From: FACHB-T130 sp042747725
GTDB taxonomy: Bacteria; Cyanobacteriota; Cyanobacteriia; Cyanobacteriales; FACHB-T130
Reading direction: 5' to 3'
DNA: 64,000 nucleotides
Assembly: GCF_042747725.1 (NCBI RefSeq)
Contig: NZ_JBHZGO010000083.1
Span: 62,001 to 126,000 of the forward strand
Below, piece after piece: positions 8,790 through 16,973 of this stretch; position 1 is the stretch's first letter, and the number at the start of each line of letters is the position of its first letter. Below the pieces are notes generated by a model. It ran no database searches, had not been told where the DNA came from, and saw only the letters and a program-made list of their open reading frames with translations. Both the position numbers and the translations under genes were made by a program.

Positions 8790-10040
8790 TTACTGCTCCA
8801 GCACTAACTCTTCATTTAACTTCAGATTCAGATCGGTATCTGGGTCAATCGCAATCAGATCGACTTTATCCCGACCTAGGAACAGTCCGATGAGTCCACC
8901 AATTCCCAGACCGCCCAAGACTTCTTCGGTAGCGATCGCTTTGTCACCCGTTACAGCGGAAACCGCCGCCGCCGCCGCCGCACCTAATGCGGCATTCTTG
9001 AGGATATTAGTGACGCTAGAACCCTTGGTAATGGATTGGGTTTTGGTAATGGTTTGAGAAGTAGCATTGATAGCCACCCGTTGACCGTTTGTGAAAACCA
9101 GTTCCTTTGCCACAAACTGAGAGCCTCCCTGAGCCGGTTGCAGTTCACCAACCACTTGACTTCCAGAGGGGATTAGTACCGTTCCATCAGATGTGGTGAT
9201 ATTTGCTGCCACCGTCAGCGTTAGCGGTGCCTTCTCGTCCTTTGTAACCAGAATTCTTTCTTTCTCGTACCTAACTGGGATCGTGGTTCCAGCCGGAATC
9301 GCCACAGTCGTGTTCTCTGGTGGTGTGTCCTGAAGAGAGACAATATAGGGCGAGTTGATTGCCGCTACTTGTCCAGAACTCACCAATGCCTGGTATATGA
9401 AAGCTGCCACTTCCGCTCTTGTCGCATTCCGAGTTGGATTCAGCGTCTGGAGAGTCGGATAGTTCACCACAATGCTCTTCTCTGTCGCCGCAGCAATGCT
9501 ATTGCGAGCATAGCTAGAGATAGAAGAAGCATCGTTATACACTTGCAAATCAGTCGCTACGGAACTGCTGGCAGTATAATTCAAGCCATTCGCCAACGAA
9601 ACTAGAACTTGCTCGCGGGGAATATTTTGTGTGGGTCTGAAGACATTACCAGGATAACCTGACAAAAATCCCATTTCATAAGCTTCGCGGATAGCCGAAT
9701 ATGCCCAGTAAGTCGATGAAAGATCCACAAAATTAACAGCATTGCGGATTTTATTCTTGTTGAAGGCTTTACGAACCATCGCCGCGAATTGGGCACGAGT
9801 CACCGGATCGTTGGGTCGGAACGTACCATCGGGGAACCCGGCGATTACATCCCGTTGTGCCAGCTCTTGAATAAAACTAGCAGCCCAGTAGCTTGAGGAT
9901 ACATCACTAAAGTTGATACTTTGAGCAACAGCCGGTGCCGGTGACACAATTGTTTCTACTAGGGGAGCCATCGAACCTGCCGACATTCCCAGCATTAGTA
10001 GTAAAGCTGTTCCAGATTTCAAGCGATTTAAGTTAGACAT
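8790..10040 (-). CDS. SLH-domain secreted or outer envelope protein
   Basis: A 416-residue exported protein. A signal peptide of about 40 residues ends near APAVAQS. Three S-layer homology repeats follow: residues about 43-95 (FSDVSSSYWAASFIQEL), 102-155 (FVDLSSTYWAYSAIREA) and 165-222 (SISSYARNSIAAATEK). The C-terminal half is a beta-rich domain with an LIPSGSQVVGELQPA segment. A run of six alanines and a Gly-rich helix follow (about 355-390). SLH repeats bind pyruvylated wall polymers or span the periplasm to peptidoglycan in cyanobacteria. It is not one of the SLH porins: no long OprB barrel is present. Confidence 0.88.
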   Translation of the reverse strand: MSNLNRLKSGTALLLMLGMSAGSMAPLVETIVSPAPAVAQSINFSDVSSSYWAASFIQELAQRDVIAGFPDGTFRPNDPVTRAQFAAMVRKAFNKNKIRNAVNFVDLSSTYWAYSAIREAYEMGFLSGYPGNVFRPTQNIPREQVLVSLANGLNYTASSSVATDLQVYNDASSISSYARNSIAAATEKSIVVNYPTLQTLNPTRNATRAEVAAFIYQALVSSGQVAAINSPYIVSLQDTPPENTTVAIPAGTTIPVRYEKERILVTKDEKAPLTLTVAANITTSDGTVLIPSGSQVVGELQPAQGGSQFVAKELVFTNGQRVAINATSQTITKTQSITKGSSVTNILKNAALGAAAAAAVSAVTGDKAIATEEVLGGLGIGGLIGLFLGRDKVDLIAIDPDTDLNLKLNEELVLEQ

Positions 10041-10237
10041 TGAGAACCTTCTCCACTTTTCACATTCCTTTGATTATTTAGACCTAAGATTACCTGATAG
10101 GTTCCTAGAAATTTCAATCTCAACAAATTTATTTACTGCCGTGACAGATTATAGAAATATAGACAGTTTCAGAGGAAAGTTCTGGACTCCCCAAGAGGGA
10201 AAGACGCAGATTTTGCAAAAATAGTTGCTTGTTGTAG

Positions 10238-10268
10238 AAAAAATTGGCTTCCAGAGCCTCTGGAAGCC
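10238..10268 (-). terminator. Rho-independent terminator, second of a tandem pair
   Basis: 10-bp stem ggcttccaga/tctggaagcc with a 3-nt loop. On the minus strand it is followed by a run of six T (10238-10243). It lies downstream of the TerB-like gene and backs up the terminator at 10291-10320. Confidence 0.75.
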
Positions 10269-10290
10269 GATAACAATAGATTGGGAATGC

Positions 10291-10320
10291 AAAAAAAAGG
10301 CACGCTATGTGTAGCGTGCC
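10291..10320 (-). terminator. Rho-independent terminator after the TerB-like gene
   Basis: 9-bp stem ggcacgcta/tagcgtgcc with loop tgtg (10299-10320). On the minus strand it is followed by eight T (10291-10298). It is the strongest terminator in this region and ends the rsmB/TerB-side transcript before the SLH gene. Confidence 0.88.
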
Positions 10321-10375
10321 CTAACTTGTGGAATGATTGTGTCGAAATTCTGGTCTTTATCTATTAGTCTCAAAG

Positions 10376-10798
10376 CTAGTTCTGATGGTCAACCCACCGA
10401 TGGTAGAGTTTTTGAATAGCTTTGAGGACAGGACTAGGGGCTGACTTCTGGGAGGCACTGTTGGGATCTAGAAGCTGTAATCGAGTCAGGAGTTTAGCTT
10501 CCTCGATCGCTACCTCGCCATCGCTATAAATTAAGGCACTGAGGGCTTCGATGAGGTGCTGGTAATCTTCGGTGCTGGGGCGATCGCCTAAATAATCTTG
10601 CACCCAATTGTAGACCTCGCTTGGGCTTACAGCTACGAGTTCATACAACAAAGGCTGAATCTCAGGATCGTCAGCAATGCCCTTTTCCTTCGCCACTCGC
10701 TGAAGATATTGCCGTTCCTCTGGCTGAATTTTGCCATCAATCCAAGCTGCACCGATGAGAATTTTGACAAGCTGTTTAACACTAGAATTGGCTACCAT
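10376..10798 (-). CDS. TerB-like (tellurite resistance protein B family) protein
   Basis: A 140-residue all-helical protein. It has the repeated TerB-like pattern LVKILIGAAWIDGKIQPEERQYLQRVAKE and IEALSALIYSDGEVAIEEAKLLTRL. In each repeat the D-G-x-(I/V) turn sits before an acidic helix, the feature seen in DjlA/TerB domains that may bind metal. It lies 72 bp downstream of rsmB on the same strand and two strong terminators follow it. Function unknown; membrane stress or metal homeostasis is the usual family guess. Confidence 0.75.
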   Translation of the reverse strand: MVANSSVKQLVKILIGAAWIDGKIQPEERQYLQRVAKEKGIADDPEIQPLLYELVAVSPSEVYNWVQDYLGDRPSTEDYQHLIEALSALIYSDGEVAIEEAKLLTRLQLLDPNSASQKSAPSPVLKAIQKLYHRWVDHQN

Positions 10799-10870
10799 TG
10801 GCTTCTCCCTTATTTCCCCTAACAGATTAATCCATCAACAGATTTCTGCAACCACAACTACCATAGAGGC

Positions 10871-12256
10871 TTACCCATTTTTCTGCTGTAGCCGCACCAT
10901 GAAAAATCCATCCATTTGATGCCGGTGAGGCCAGACTTCGATCCATCCAGCGGGGGTAGTATAGGCTGCTGCTGGTGAACTGGGGTTGGGTGGCGAAATC
11001 TGCCAATTGGGGTGACTCGCTAAAAAGGCGCGAACAACACCTTCATTCTCCAATGGATGCAGCGTACAAGTTGCATAAACCAAAATGCCATCCGGTTTAA
11101 CCCAGGTAGCCACTCGATCTAATAGTTCGCCTTGCAGAATTGAAAGTTCCTGAACCGTCTGTAGGGTTTGCCGCCAACGGGCGTCAGCATGACGATGCAA
11201 AGTACCCAATCCAGAACAGGGGGCATCAAGTAATACCCTATCAGCTAGATTGATAAACTGGGGTAGGTTGCGGCTGTCCCCCTCCTGAATTTGAATCGAG
11301 TGCAAACTTAACCGTTTGGCATTTTCTTGCAGTTTCCGGAGACGAGAAGCAGTCTTGTCACACGCCCAAACAGTTCCCTTGTCTTCCATCAATTGGGCGA
11401 TGTGCGTTGTCTTTCCCCCCGGTGCTGCACAGGCATCGATGACGACTTCACCCGGTTGGGGATTTAGCAGATAACTCACTAGCTGGGCACTACTATCTTG
11501 CACCGTCCACCAACCTTCGCTGAAACCAGGTAAATTTTGAATCGCACCTGTGCCGCCAGTTAGTCTCAAAGCTTGCGGTAGATGGGGCACGCGACTAACT
11601 GAGATACCCGCAGCTTGCAGTGCTGCCTCAACTTTCTCTATCTCAGCGCGGAGGGGATTTACCCGCAGGTCAATTGCCGGTGTTTGGTTCATCCATTCAC
11701 ACAGATGTTCCGTTTCTTCTAAACCCAGATGTTCTAGCCATACTTCAATAATCCAGTCGGGATAGCTGTGTAAGATGCCTAATCGTTCAACTGGATTTTT
11801 TGGCAGATGTAGAGGGTCAGATTCTAAGTCCTGAACTTCCCCTCCCATGTTTCCCGGCTTCTTGCCTTCCGCTAGACGAATATACTGCCGCAATAGACCA
11901 TTGACAAAGCCGGAAAGTCCAGAAAATCCGTTTTCTTTCGCTAATTGCACGGTAGTATTAACAGCCGCCGAGACAGGAATTCGGTCTTGATAACGAAGTT
12001 GGTATAAGCCTAAATGTAGAATGGCGCGGAGGTCTGGGGGTTGTTGGTGGGCTTTCTTTTTACCTAGATGGTCGATGAGTGCATCGAGCGATCGCTGTCT
12101 TCTTACACTCCCATAAACTAACTCTGTCACTAACCGTCGATCGGTAGCACTTAAGTCTGCTTGACGCAGCAGTCGGTCGAGTGCTACGTCAGCAAAAGCG
12201 CCTTTACGGTGGACATCCCGAAGTGCCAGAAATGCTATTTGACGAGGATTTTGCAT
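10871..12256 (-). CDS. rsmB: 16S rRNA (cytosine(967)-C(5))-methyltransferase RsmB
   Basis: SAM-dependent m5C methyltransferase for C967 of 16S rRNA. It has 461 residues. The N-terminal NusB-like domain (about 1-150) carries ALRDVHRKGAFADVALDRLL and RLVTELVYGSVRRQRSLDALI. The Rossmann methyltransferase domain has the SAM loop DACAAPGGKTTHIAQLM, motif IV DAPCSGLG with one active cysteine, and YATCTLHPLENE with the catalytic cysteine. Both cysteines needed by this family are present. The TerB-like gene follows. Confidence 0.96.
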   Translation of the reverse strand: MQNPRQIAFLALRDVHRKGAFADVALDRLLRQADLSATDRRLVTELVYGSVRRQRSLDALIDHLGKKKAHQQPPDLRAILHLGLYQLRYQDRIPVSAAVNTTVQLAKENGFSGLSGFVNGLLRQYIRLAEGKKPGNMGGEVQDLESDPLHLPKNPVERLGILHSYPDWIIEVWLEHLGLEETEHLCEWMNQTPAIDLRVNPLRAEIEKVEAALQAAGISVSRVPHLPQALRLTGGTGAIQNLPGFSEGWWTVQDSSAQLVSYLLNPQPGEVVIDACAAPGGKTTHIAQLMEDKGTVWACDKTASRLRKLQENAKRLSLHSIQIQEGDSRNLPQFINLADRVLLDAPCSGLGTLHRHADARWRQTLQTVQELSILQGELLDRVATWVKPDGILVYATCTLHPLENEGVVRAFLASHPNWQISPPNPSSPAAAYTTPAGWIEVWPHRHQMDGFFMVRLQQKNG

Positions 12257-12621
12257 ACTATTTAGTATGCGTTAGCAGATGCATTTGGAAGCATTGCTGT
12301 CTCACTTTGATTCAGCAGGTTTCTCTCTACGTCTTTATTGAAACAACGACTTTACGTTCCCTTCAACTGTCTGTGTCACTCTCTCGATTGTCCCAGTGAC
12401 CGCCAGAAGGCTTCAGGAGATTCAGAAAGCCCCTGTCAGCCCTCAAACTCCATTTTTTGCCAGACAGAACGTTTCTACTTTTTCAGGAAACAACTCACAA
12501 GAGCTTGTTTCCACTTAATGTCACTCGAAGTATTGACACACAACCGCATCAGTTTTCTGCTGACGGCTTTCTACAATAGAGGACGTAAGAAATTAGTCAT
12601 TCATCTATCTCTAAAGACAAA
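12257..12621. other. Gene-free interval between divergent rsmB and GerMN genes
   Basis: 365 bp that should contain both promoters. The only open frame across it lacks family features and overlaps the GerMN gene start. No RNA gene or strong hairpin seen. Confidence 0.45.
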
Positions 12622-13758
12622 ATGCACCGCATCCGCAAATCAACTTTATTATCTTTCTGCTTGTTATTGACAGTTGCGGGTATCAGTGCCTGTGGAACTC
12701 AAGTCACAGATGCCGCACAATCCTCAGAAACACTCAAATCCGCAATCAGACCATCGACAGAAGCAACCCGTTCCCAATCAAACTTAGAAGAATCTTCTTC
12801 AGAACAAACCGCTCAAACCAAACAAGCTCTTCTAAGCAGCTTCGAGCCAGTAAAAGCCACTCCAAAAAATGTCAAAGTCTTTTTTCCTAAAGACCCCCAA
12901 AGCGGGCAAGATTTCACTTATGTTGAGCCAGTTTGGCGAACAACAAACAGTCCGAGTATAGCCCAGTTTGCCATTGAGCAATTAATCGCAGGTCCTACAA
13001 GTCAGGAAAAAGTTCGTGGTTTGAGCGATCCTATTGAATTCAAAGGCAGTTCCAACTGCGGCAAAGATTTTACGATTTCCATCACTAATGGAATTGCTAA
13101 ACTGAAATTTTGTAAGTCGGTTGTTTCGGGAGGCATTGGAGATGATGCTCGTCAAAAAAGCTCTATTAATGCCACACTTAAGCAATTTTCAACTATCAAC
13201 TCAGTTATTATTCTGGATAGGAACGGCAACTGCTTAAGCGATCAAAGTGGCGAGAATTTTTGCCTAAAGAAAGCCGAAAAACTGACAACCCAATCGAGAC
13301 TATCGATGAACGGCATTGGGTCAGTTAAAATTAACATGACTGTTGCTGAGGCATCAGGCGTTGCTGGGACTCAAATAGTACCATCCCGGCAAAATCCCAA
13401 TCGCGTTTGTGACTATTACAAGCCAGCAAAGGGGCCTGAGGGTGTTACTTTCATGGTCACGGAAGGTCGGATCGCTACGGTGGAAATTGAAACCAATAAA
13501 ATTACTACTGTTCATGGTATCAAAGTTGACGATACAGAAAGCACGATTAAGTCTGCTTATCCGGGACAAATTCAGGTAATTCGTCTTCTCAACAGCGAAA
13601 AAGGTAAAGCCTGGGTCGTTCAACCAAGCAGCTTTGCTGAAAAAGACTTGCGTCTCGTGTTTGTGTCTACGAATGGCAAGACTGTAAATCGCATGATTGC
13701 GGGTAAAGTGCCAGAAGTGAATTATGCAGAAGGCTGTCTTGATGTTCGCCCTGGGTGA
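12622..13758 (+). CDS. GerMN domain lipoprotein
   Basis: A 378-residue exported lipoprotein. The signal sequence (LLSFCLLLTVAGISAC) ends in a lipobox whose Cys (about residue 24) would carry the lipid. A Ser/Thr/Gln-rich linker runs to about residue 80. A GerMN domain follows (about 85-215: VKVFFPKDPQSGQDFTYVEPVWR, then AQFAIEQLIAGPTSQEK), a fold found in spore germination and cell-envelope lipoproteins. The last 150 residues form a second domain (MTVAEASGVAGTQIV ... VHGIKVDDTESTIKSAYPG) with repeated cysteines. Role in the envelope is inferred; ligand unknown. Confidence 0.82.
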   Translation: MHRIRKSTLLSFCLLLTVAGISACGTQVTDAAQSSETLKSAIRPSTEATRSQSNLEESSSEQTAQTKQALLSSFEPVKATPKNVKVFFPKDPQSGQDFTYVEPVWRTTNSPSIAQFAIEQLIAGPTSQEKVRGLSDPIEFKGSSNCGKDFTISITNGIAKLKFCKSVVSGGIGDDARQKSSINATLKQFSTINSVIILDRNGNCLSDQSGENFCLKKAEKLTTQSRLSMNGIGSVKINMTVAEASGVAGTQIVPSRQNPNRVCDYYKPAKGPEGVTFMVTEGRIATVEIETNKITTVHGIKVDDTESTIKSAYPGQIQVIRLLNSEKGKAWVVQPSSFAEKDLRLVFVSTNGKTVNRMIAGKVPEVNYAEGCLDVRPG

Positions 13759-13781
13759 TAGGGTTGTAGTATAAATTTGCT

Positions 13782-13808
13782 AACCCAGCTAGTTAAACTG
13801 GCTGGGTT
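13782..13808 (+). terminator. Hairpin terminator after the GerMN gene
   Basis: 12-bp stem aacccagctagt/actggctgggtt with one G-T wobble and loop taa, starting 24 bp after the stop codon, followed by tggcgtttt. Confidence 0.6.
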
Positions 13809-13854
13809 TGGCGTTTTGGTGGAAGGTGGGAAAGCGATCGCGCTCCTACATTAC

Positions 13855-13918
13855 CTAGCTGTACGGAAGAAGTGGAACCACGAAGACTAGCTGTACGGAA
13901 GAAGTGGAACCGCGAAGA
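13855..13918. repeat. Tandem duplication, 2 x 32 bp
   Basis: Two adjacent 32-bp units beginning ctagctgtacggaagaagtg, differing at a single base (ccacg versus ccgcg). They lie in the intergenic space between the convergent GerMN and PspA genes. Confidence 0.85.
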
Positions 13919-13939
13919 CGCAAAGAACACGAAGGAAGA

Positions 13940-13967
13940 GAAAGAAAGAGCGATCGCTCTTTCTTTC
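13940..13967. repeat. Perfect 28-bp palindrome centred on HIP1
   Basis: Arms gaaagaaagagcga/tcgctctttctttc with no loop, so the centre is the HIP1 octamer gcgatcgc. It probably serves as a bidirectional terminator between the GerMN and PspA-family genes. Confidence 0.65.
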
Positions 13968-14031
13968 CCTGCTCTGTCCTCAATAATGAAGCAGGTTAAG
14001 CGAGTCTATTTCCTATGAGACAGTCTACTTT

Positions 14032-15018
14032 TTAAAGGTTATCTAGTTGCTTTTTTAGGTCTTCCAATTCGTTATCAACTGCTGAATTAGATTTAGAGGT
14101 GGTATTTTGGTTAGCTGGCGGTAGTTGTACTTGGGTTGTAGAATAACCAGTCAGTTGTGCTTTTATCGCCTCCAATTCATCATTAAGGTCGCTGCCAGAT
14201 TCCAGCATGGCAAATTGCTCGTCTAAATTATAGGAAATCAGTTCTTGCATGGGCTGGAAAAGAAAATCTTTAGTAGCCAGTTCCGTTTTAGACTGGGAAC
14301 GAACTTCCTGAAGCATATCTCTCACCTCTTCTAAAGCAGTGGAGTTCAGTGTAAGGCTGTTTACAATAGCTGTCTGCTGAATTAGTAATTGAGCTTTCAT
14401 AGCTTTAAGCTCACCTTCAAGCTTCAGCAATCGAGTTTCGATAGAATAAGGAGTTTGTTGAGTAACCACCTGAGAACGGGTTTCCAATTCCAAAACTTTT
14501 TCTTCCATGCGCTCGAAGGCGCTCATCGCACTGCTGGTATTTAAGCGTCCCACAGCGCTTTGAAGCTGTTCCTGAGCTTTGGTAGCTTGTACCTGTGCCT
14601 TGAGCCTATCCTGTTTCTGTTTGGCTTCAGAAATTTTACTTTTTAGGACAATTAAATTGCGCTTGAGGGTTTCTACATGAGCTGTTTGCTGATCCAAACT
14701 AGTTTTCAGGGTATTGGCAGTGTCAGAATTTACTTTTTTGCGTACTAACGCTTCTCTAGCAAGATTCTCATCGCCTTTTTGCAGAGCCAACTGGGCGCGG
14801 TTTTGCCAGTTATCTGCTTCGGTTTGGGCTTGGTTGTATTGTTGCTGAGTCCGTTTTTGCGTCGCAATGGCTCTGGCAACTGCCTGACCCAACTGCACTA
14901 AGTCTTCCTGCATATCAATGATGGACTGCTCCAAAATTTTTTCTAGGTTTTCAGCCTTGCTAAGCGCGTCATTTAGATTGGCTCTGGCATTTAGACTAAT
15001 GCGCTCGAATAATCCCAT
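14032..15018 (-). CDS. PspA/IM30 family protein
   Basis: A 328-residue, almost entirely helical coiled-coil protein. It has the family start MGLFERISLNARANLNDALSKAENLEKILEQ and the long central coiled coil rich in K/Q/E/A. The family members (PspA, IM30/Vipp1) form ESCRT-III-like oligomers on the inner or thylakoid membrane and protect it under stress. It is longer than usual PspA/Vipp1 (about 220-265). The extra C-terminal part (about 250-328) holds two short acidic DEQFAMLES/LNDELEAIKAQL-type helices and an Asn/Ser-rich linker. The first helix is less amphipathic than in Vipp1, so I call it a paralog. Confidence 0.85.
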   Translation of the reverse strand: MGLFERISLNARANLNDALSKAENLEKILEQSIIDMQEDLVQLGQAVARAIATQKRTQQQYNQAQTEADNWQNRAQLALQKGDENLAREALVRKKVNSDTANTLKTSLDQQTAHVETLKRNLIVLKSKISEAKQKQDRLKAQVQATKAQEQLQSAVGRLNTSSAMSAFERMEEKVLELETRSQVVTQQTPYSIETRLLKLEGELKAMKAQLLIQQTAIVNSLTLNSTALEEVRDMLQEVRSQSKTELATKDFLFQPMQELISYNLDEQFAMLESGSDLNDELEAIKAQLTGYSTTQVQLPPANQNTTSKSNSAVDNELEDLKKQLDNL

Positions 15019-15251
15019 GAGTGTTTCTTGCCTTTTGAGGAATATGAGAATTCACATAGCTCTGGTGTCAGTTCAGATAACTATCGCAGTGGCATTTGGG
15101 TAGTAGAACTTACTCAAAATTAAACTAAGTCAATTATTAATGCTTCGTAATAATTACTGAAGTCTTCATCAACTCTCTCGCTTTTTGTGTAAAAGTAAGC
15201 TTTGGGCTATCTTGCTCTGGTAAATGTTTTAGTTAATAAACTGCCCTTAAT

Positions 15252-16448
15252 ATGACCTCAGTGCGCCCTCACGATAAAGCCAAAGCCCTCAAACCCTCTA
15301 GCCGTCGCCCTGCTAAAGAACTATGTAGCGAGTGCGGGCTGTGCGACACATACTATATTCACTATGTCAAGGAAGCGTGTGCATTTCTTAATCAGCAGAT
15401 AGCGGAACTAGAAGAACAAACTCACGGAAGAAGCCGCAATCTGGATAATCCCGATGATTGGTACTTTGGGGTTAGTCAAGACATGATGGCGGCGCGGAAA
15501 ACTGAGCCAATTGAGGGGGCGCAGTGGACGGGAATTGTCAGCACCATTGCCATCGAAATGCTGAATCGCGGCATGGTTGAAGGTGTCGTCTGCGTCCAGA
15601 ATACTAAGGAAGACAGATTTCAGCCGATGCCGATAATCGCTCGAACTCCAGAGGAGATTCTAGCAGCGCGGGTGAATAAACCAACGCTGTCCCCTAATCT
15701 CTCGGTGTTGGAGCAAATTGAGCAATCTGGGATGAAGCGGCTGTTGGTAATTGGCGTTGGTTGCCAAATCCAGGCATTACGCGCAGTCGAGAAGCAACTG
15801 GGACTAGAAAAGCTTTACGTTTTGGGTACGCCCTGCGTCGATAATGTTAACCGCGCCGGATTGCAAAAATTCTTAGAAACCACCAGCCGTTCCCCGGATA
15901 CAGTGGTGCATTACGAGTTTATGCAAGATTTCCGGGTTCACTTCAAGCACGAAGATGGCTCTATGGAAATGGTGCCTTTCTTTGGACTGAAGACAAACCA
16001 GTTAAAGGATGTATTTGCTCCTTCTTGCATGAGCTGCTTTGATTATGTCAATTCTCTGGCAGATTTAGTAGTAGGATACATGGGCGCACCTTTTGGCTGG
16101 CAGTGGATTGTGGTGCGGAATGACACTGGCAAAGAAATGCTGGATTTGGTGCAAGATCAGATAGACACGCAGCCAGTGATGTCCCAAGGAAACCGCAAAG
16201 AAGCGGTACAACAAAGTATCCCTGCCTATGATAAAGGCGTTACTCTCCCGATGTGGGCGGCAAAGCTGATGGGAGTTGTGATTGAAAAAATTGGCCCCAA
16301 AGGTTTAGAGTATGCCCGTTTCTCAATTGATTCCCACTTTACCCGCAATTATTTGTATGTGAAGCGCAATCATCCGGAGAAGTTAGAGGCGCACGTACCA
16401 GAATATGCCAAGCGGATTGTCGGGCAGTATAAGTTACCAGAATCTTAG
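15252..16448 (+). CDS. bciB: Divinyl chlorophyllide a 8-vinyl-reductase, ferredoxin-dependent (BciB/Slr1923 type)
   Basis: Reduces the 8-vinyl group of divinyl chlorophyllide using reduced ferredoxin, in chlorophyll a synthesis. It has 398 residues, related to the F420 hydrogenase beta subunit. An N-terminal iron-sulfur motif CSECGLCDTYYIHYVKEAC (about 22-40) is visible. Later come LLVIGVGCQIQALRAVEKQL, LGTPCVDNVNR and a second cysteine group CMSCFDYVNSLADLVVGYMG. Alternatives within the same family are 7-hydroxymethyl chlorophyll a reductases, but the cyanobacterial orthologue group of Slr1923 fits best. An inverted-repeat cassette abuts its stop codon 4 bp downstream. Confidence 0.88.
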   Translation: MTSVRPHDKAKALKPSSRRPAKELCSECGLCDTYYIHYVKEACAFLNQQIAELEEQTHGRSRNLDNPDDWYFGVSQDMMAARKTEPIEGAQWTGIVSTIAIEMLNRGMVEGVVCVQNTKEDRFQPMPIIARTPEEILAARVNKPTLSPNLSVLEQIEQSGMKRLLVIGVGCQIQALRAVEKQLGLEKLYVLGTPCVDNVNRAGLQKFLETTSRSPDTVVHYEFMQDFRVHFKHEDGSMEMVPFFGLKTNQLKDVFAPSCMSCFDYVNSLADLVVGYMGAPFGWQWIVVRNDTGKEMLDLVQDQIDTQPVMSQGNRKEAVQQSIPAYDKGVTLPMWAAKLMGVVIEKIGPKGLEYARFSIDSHFTRNYLYVKRNHPEKLEAHVPEYAKRIVGQYKLPES

Positions 16449-16452
16449 AAGG

Positions 16453-16514
16453 TTTCGCGCAAAGGCGCAAAGACGCTAAGAAAAACTTTGCGACGAGAGC
16501 GTCTTTGCGCGAAA
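16453..16514. repeat. Left inverted repeat of the GxxExxY cassette
   Basis: Itself palindromic: it begins tttcgcgcaaaggcgcaaag and ends gtctttgcgcgaaa, so each repeat can fold into a stem-loop as well as pair with its partner at 16908-16968. Confidence 0.85.
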
Positions 16515-16520
16515 TAATTC

Positions 16521-16898
16521 CTACAGCCCATTCACCAGCCGCGTAATACCATCCTTGATCAGTACCTCACCGAAATTTATCAGCAAGCCAAGCCGCTTGT
16601 TAGTCAGGCGAAGGTAGGTCAGCAGTTGCTTCTTATGTACCGGAGCCAGTTTTTCCAAGGACTTGAGTTCAATAATTACCTTGTTTTCGACGATCAGATC
16701 GGCTCGAAAGCCTTCCTCCAGTTTTACACTCTCGTAAATTACCGGGATAGGCTGCTGCCGAACTACCCGCAGCCCTCGTCTCTCTAACTCATAAGCTAGA
16801 ACTGCTTCATACACAGATTCAAACAACCCCGGTCCAAGGTGGGTGTGAACTTTGTAGGCAGCATCAACAATCTCTTTAGCGATCTCGTTTTCAGTCAT
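16521..16898 (-). CDS. GxxExxY family protein (PD-(D/E)XK nuclease-like)
   Basis: A 125-residue protein when started at ATG 16898. The frame can be extended by nine codons into the flanking repeat, which would encode the unlikely start MCLCAKLNN. The name-giving motif is GPGLFESVYEAVLAYEL at about 22-38. The putative nuclease core is FRADLIVENKVIIELKSL: Asp, then Glu-x-Lys, the arrangement of PD-(D/E)XK enzymes. The C-terminal KRLGLLINFGEVLIKDGI is conserved in the family. Members are common in cyanobacteria and their biochemical role is not settled. It sits tightly inside an inverted-repeat cassette. Confidence 0.9.
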   Translation of the reverse strand: MTENEIAKEIVDAAYKVHTHLGPGLFESVYEAVLAYELERRGLRVVRQQPIPVIYESVKLEEGFRADLIVENKVIIELKSLEKLAPVHKKQLLTYLRLTNKRLGLLINFGEVLIKDGITRLVNGL

Positions 16899-16907
16899 AT
16901 TATTTAG

Positions 16908-16968
16908 TTTCGCGCAAAGACACAAAGGCGCAAAGTTTTTCTTAGCGTCTTTGCGCCTTTGCGCGAAA
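16908..16968. repeat. Right inverted repeat of the GxxExxY cassette
   Basis: Reverse-complement partner of 16453-16514. The two differ only in an internal 8-9 bp block (acgagagc versus cctttgtg in the matching orientation). Confidence 0.85.
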
Positions 16969-16973
16969 TTATC

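Larger units (their letters stand above)
16453..16968. mobile_element. Inverted-repeat-bounded GxxExxY cassette (putative mobile element)
   Basis: 516 bp bounded by 62- and 61-bp repeats in opposite orientation (16453-16514 and 16908-16968). The first 40 bases of the left copy equal the reverse complement of the right copy exactly, and the outer 13 bases also match. The cassette fills almost the whole 525-bp gap between bciB and the methionine gamma-lyase family gene. The stop codon of the GxxExxY gene is 6 bp from the left repeat and its ATG is 9 bp from the right one. No target-site duplication is evident. Mobility is inferred from this architecture. Confidence 0.7.

Noticed and set aside
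8961..8985. Six-alanine tract in the SLH protein as a frameshift site
   Set aside because: The reading frame is intact through it, and short alanine runs are common in secreted linkers.
12338..12670. 110-residue plus-strand ORF between rsmB and the GerMN gene
   Set aside because: Composition is unlike a protein (many Ser/Cys/Leu without pattern), and it overlaps the start of the clear lipoprotein gene.
16899..16925. Longer N-terminus for the GxxExxY protein
   Set aside because: It would be translated from the inverted repeat (MCLCAKLNN); the family normally starts just before the first helix.
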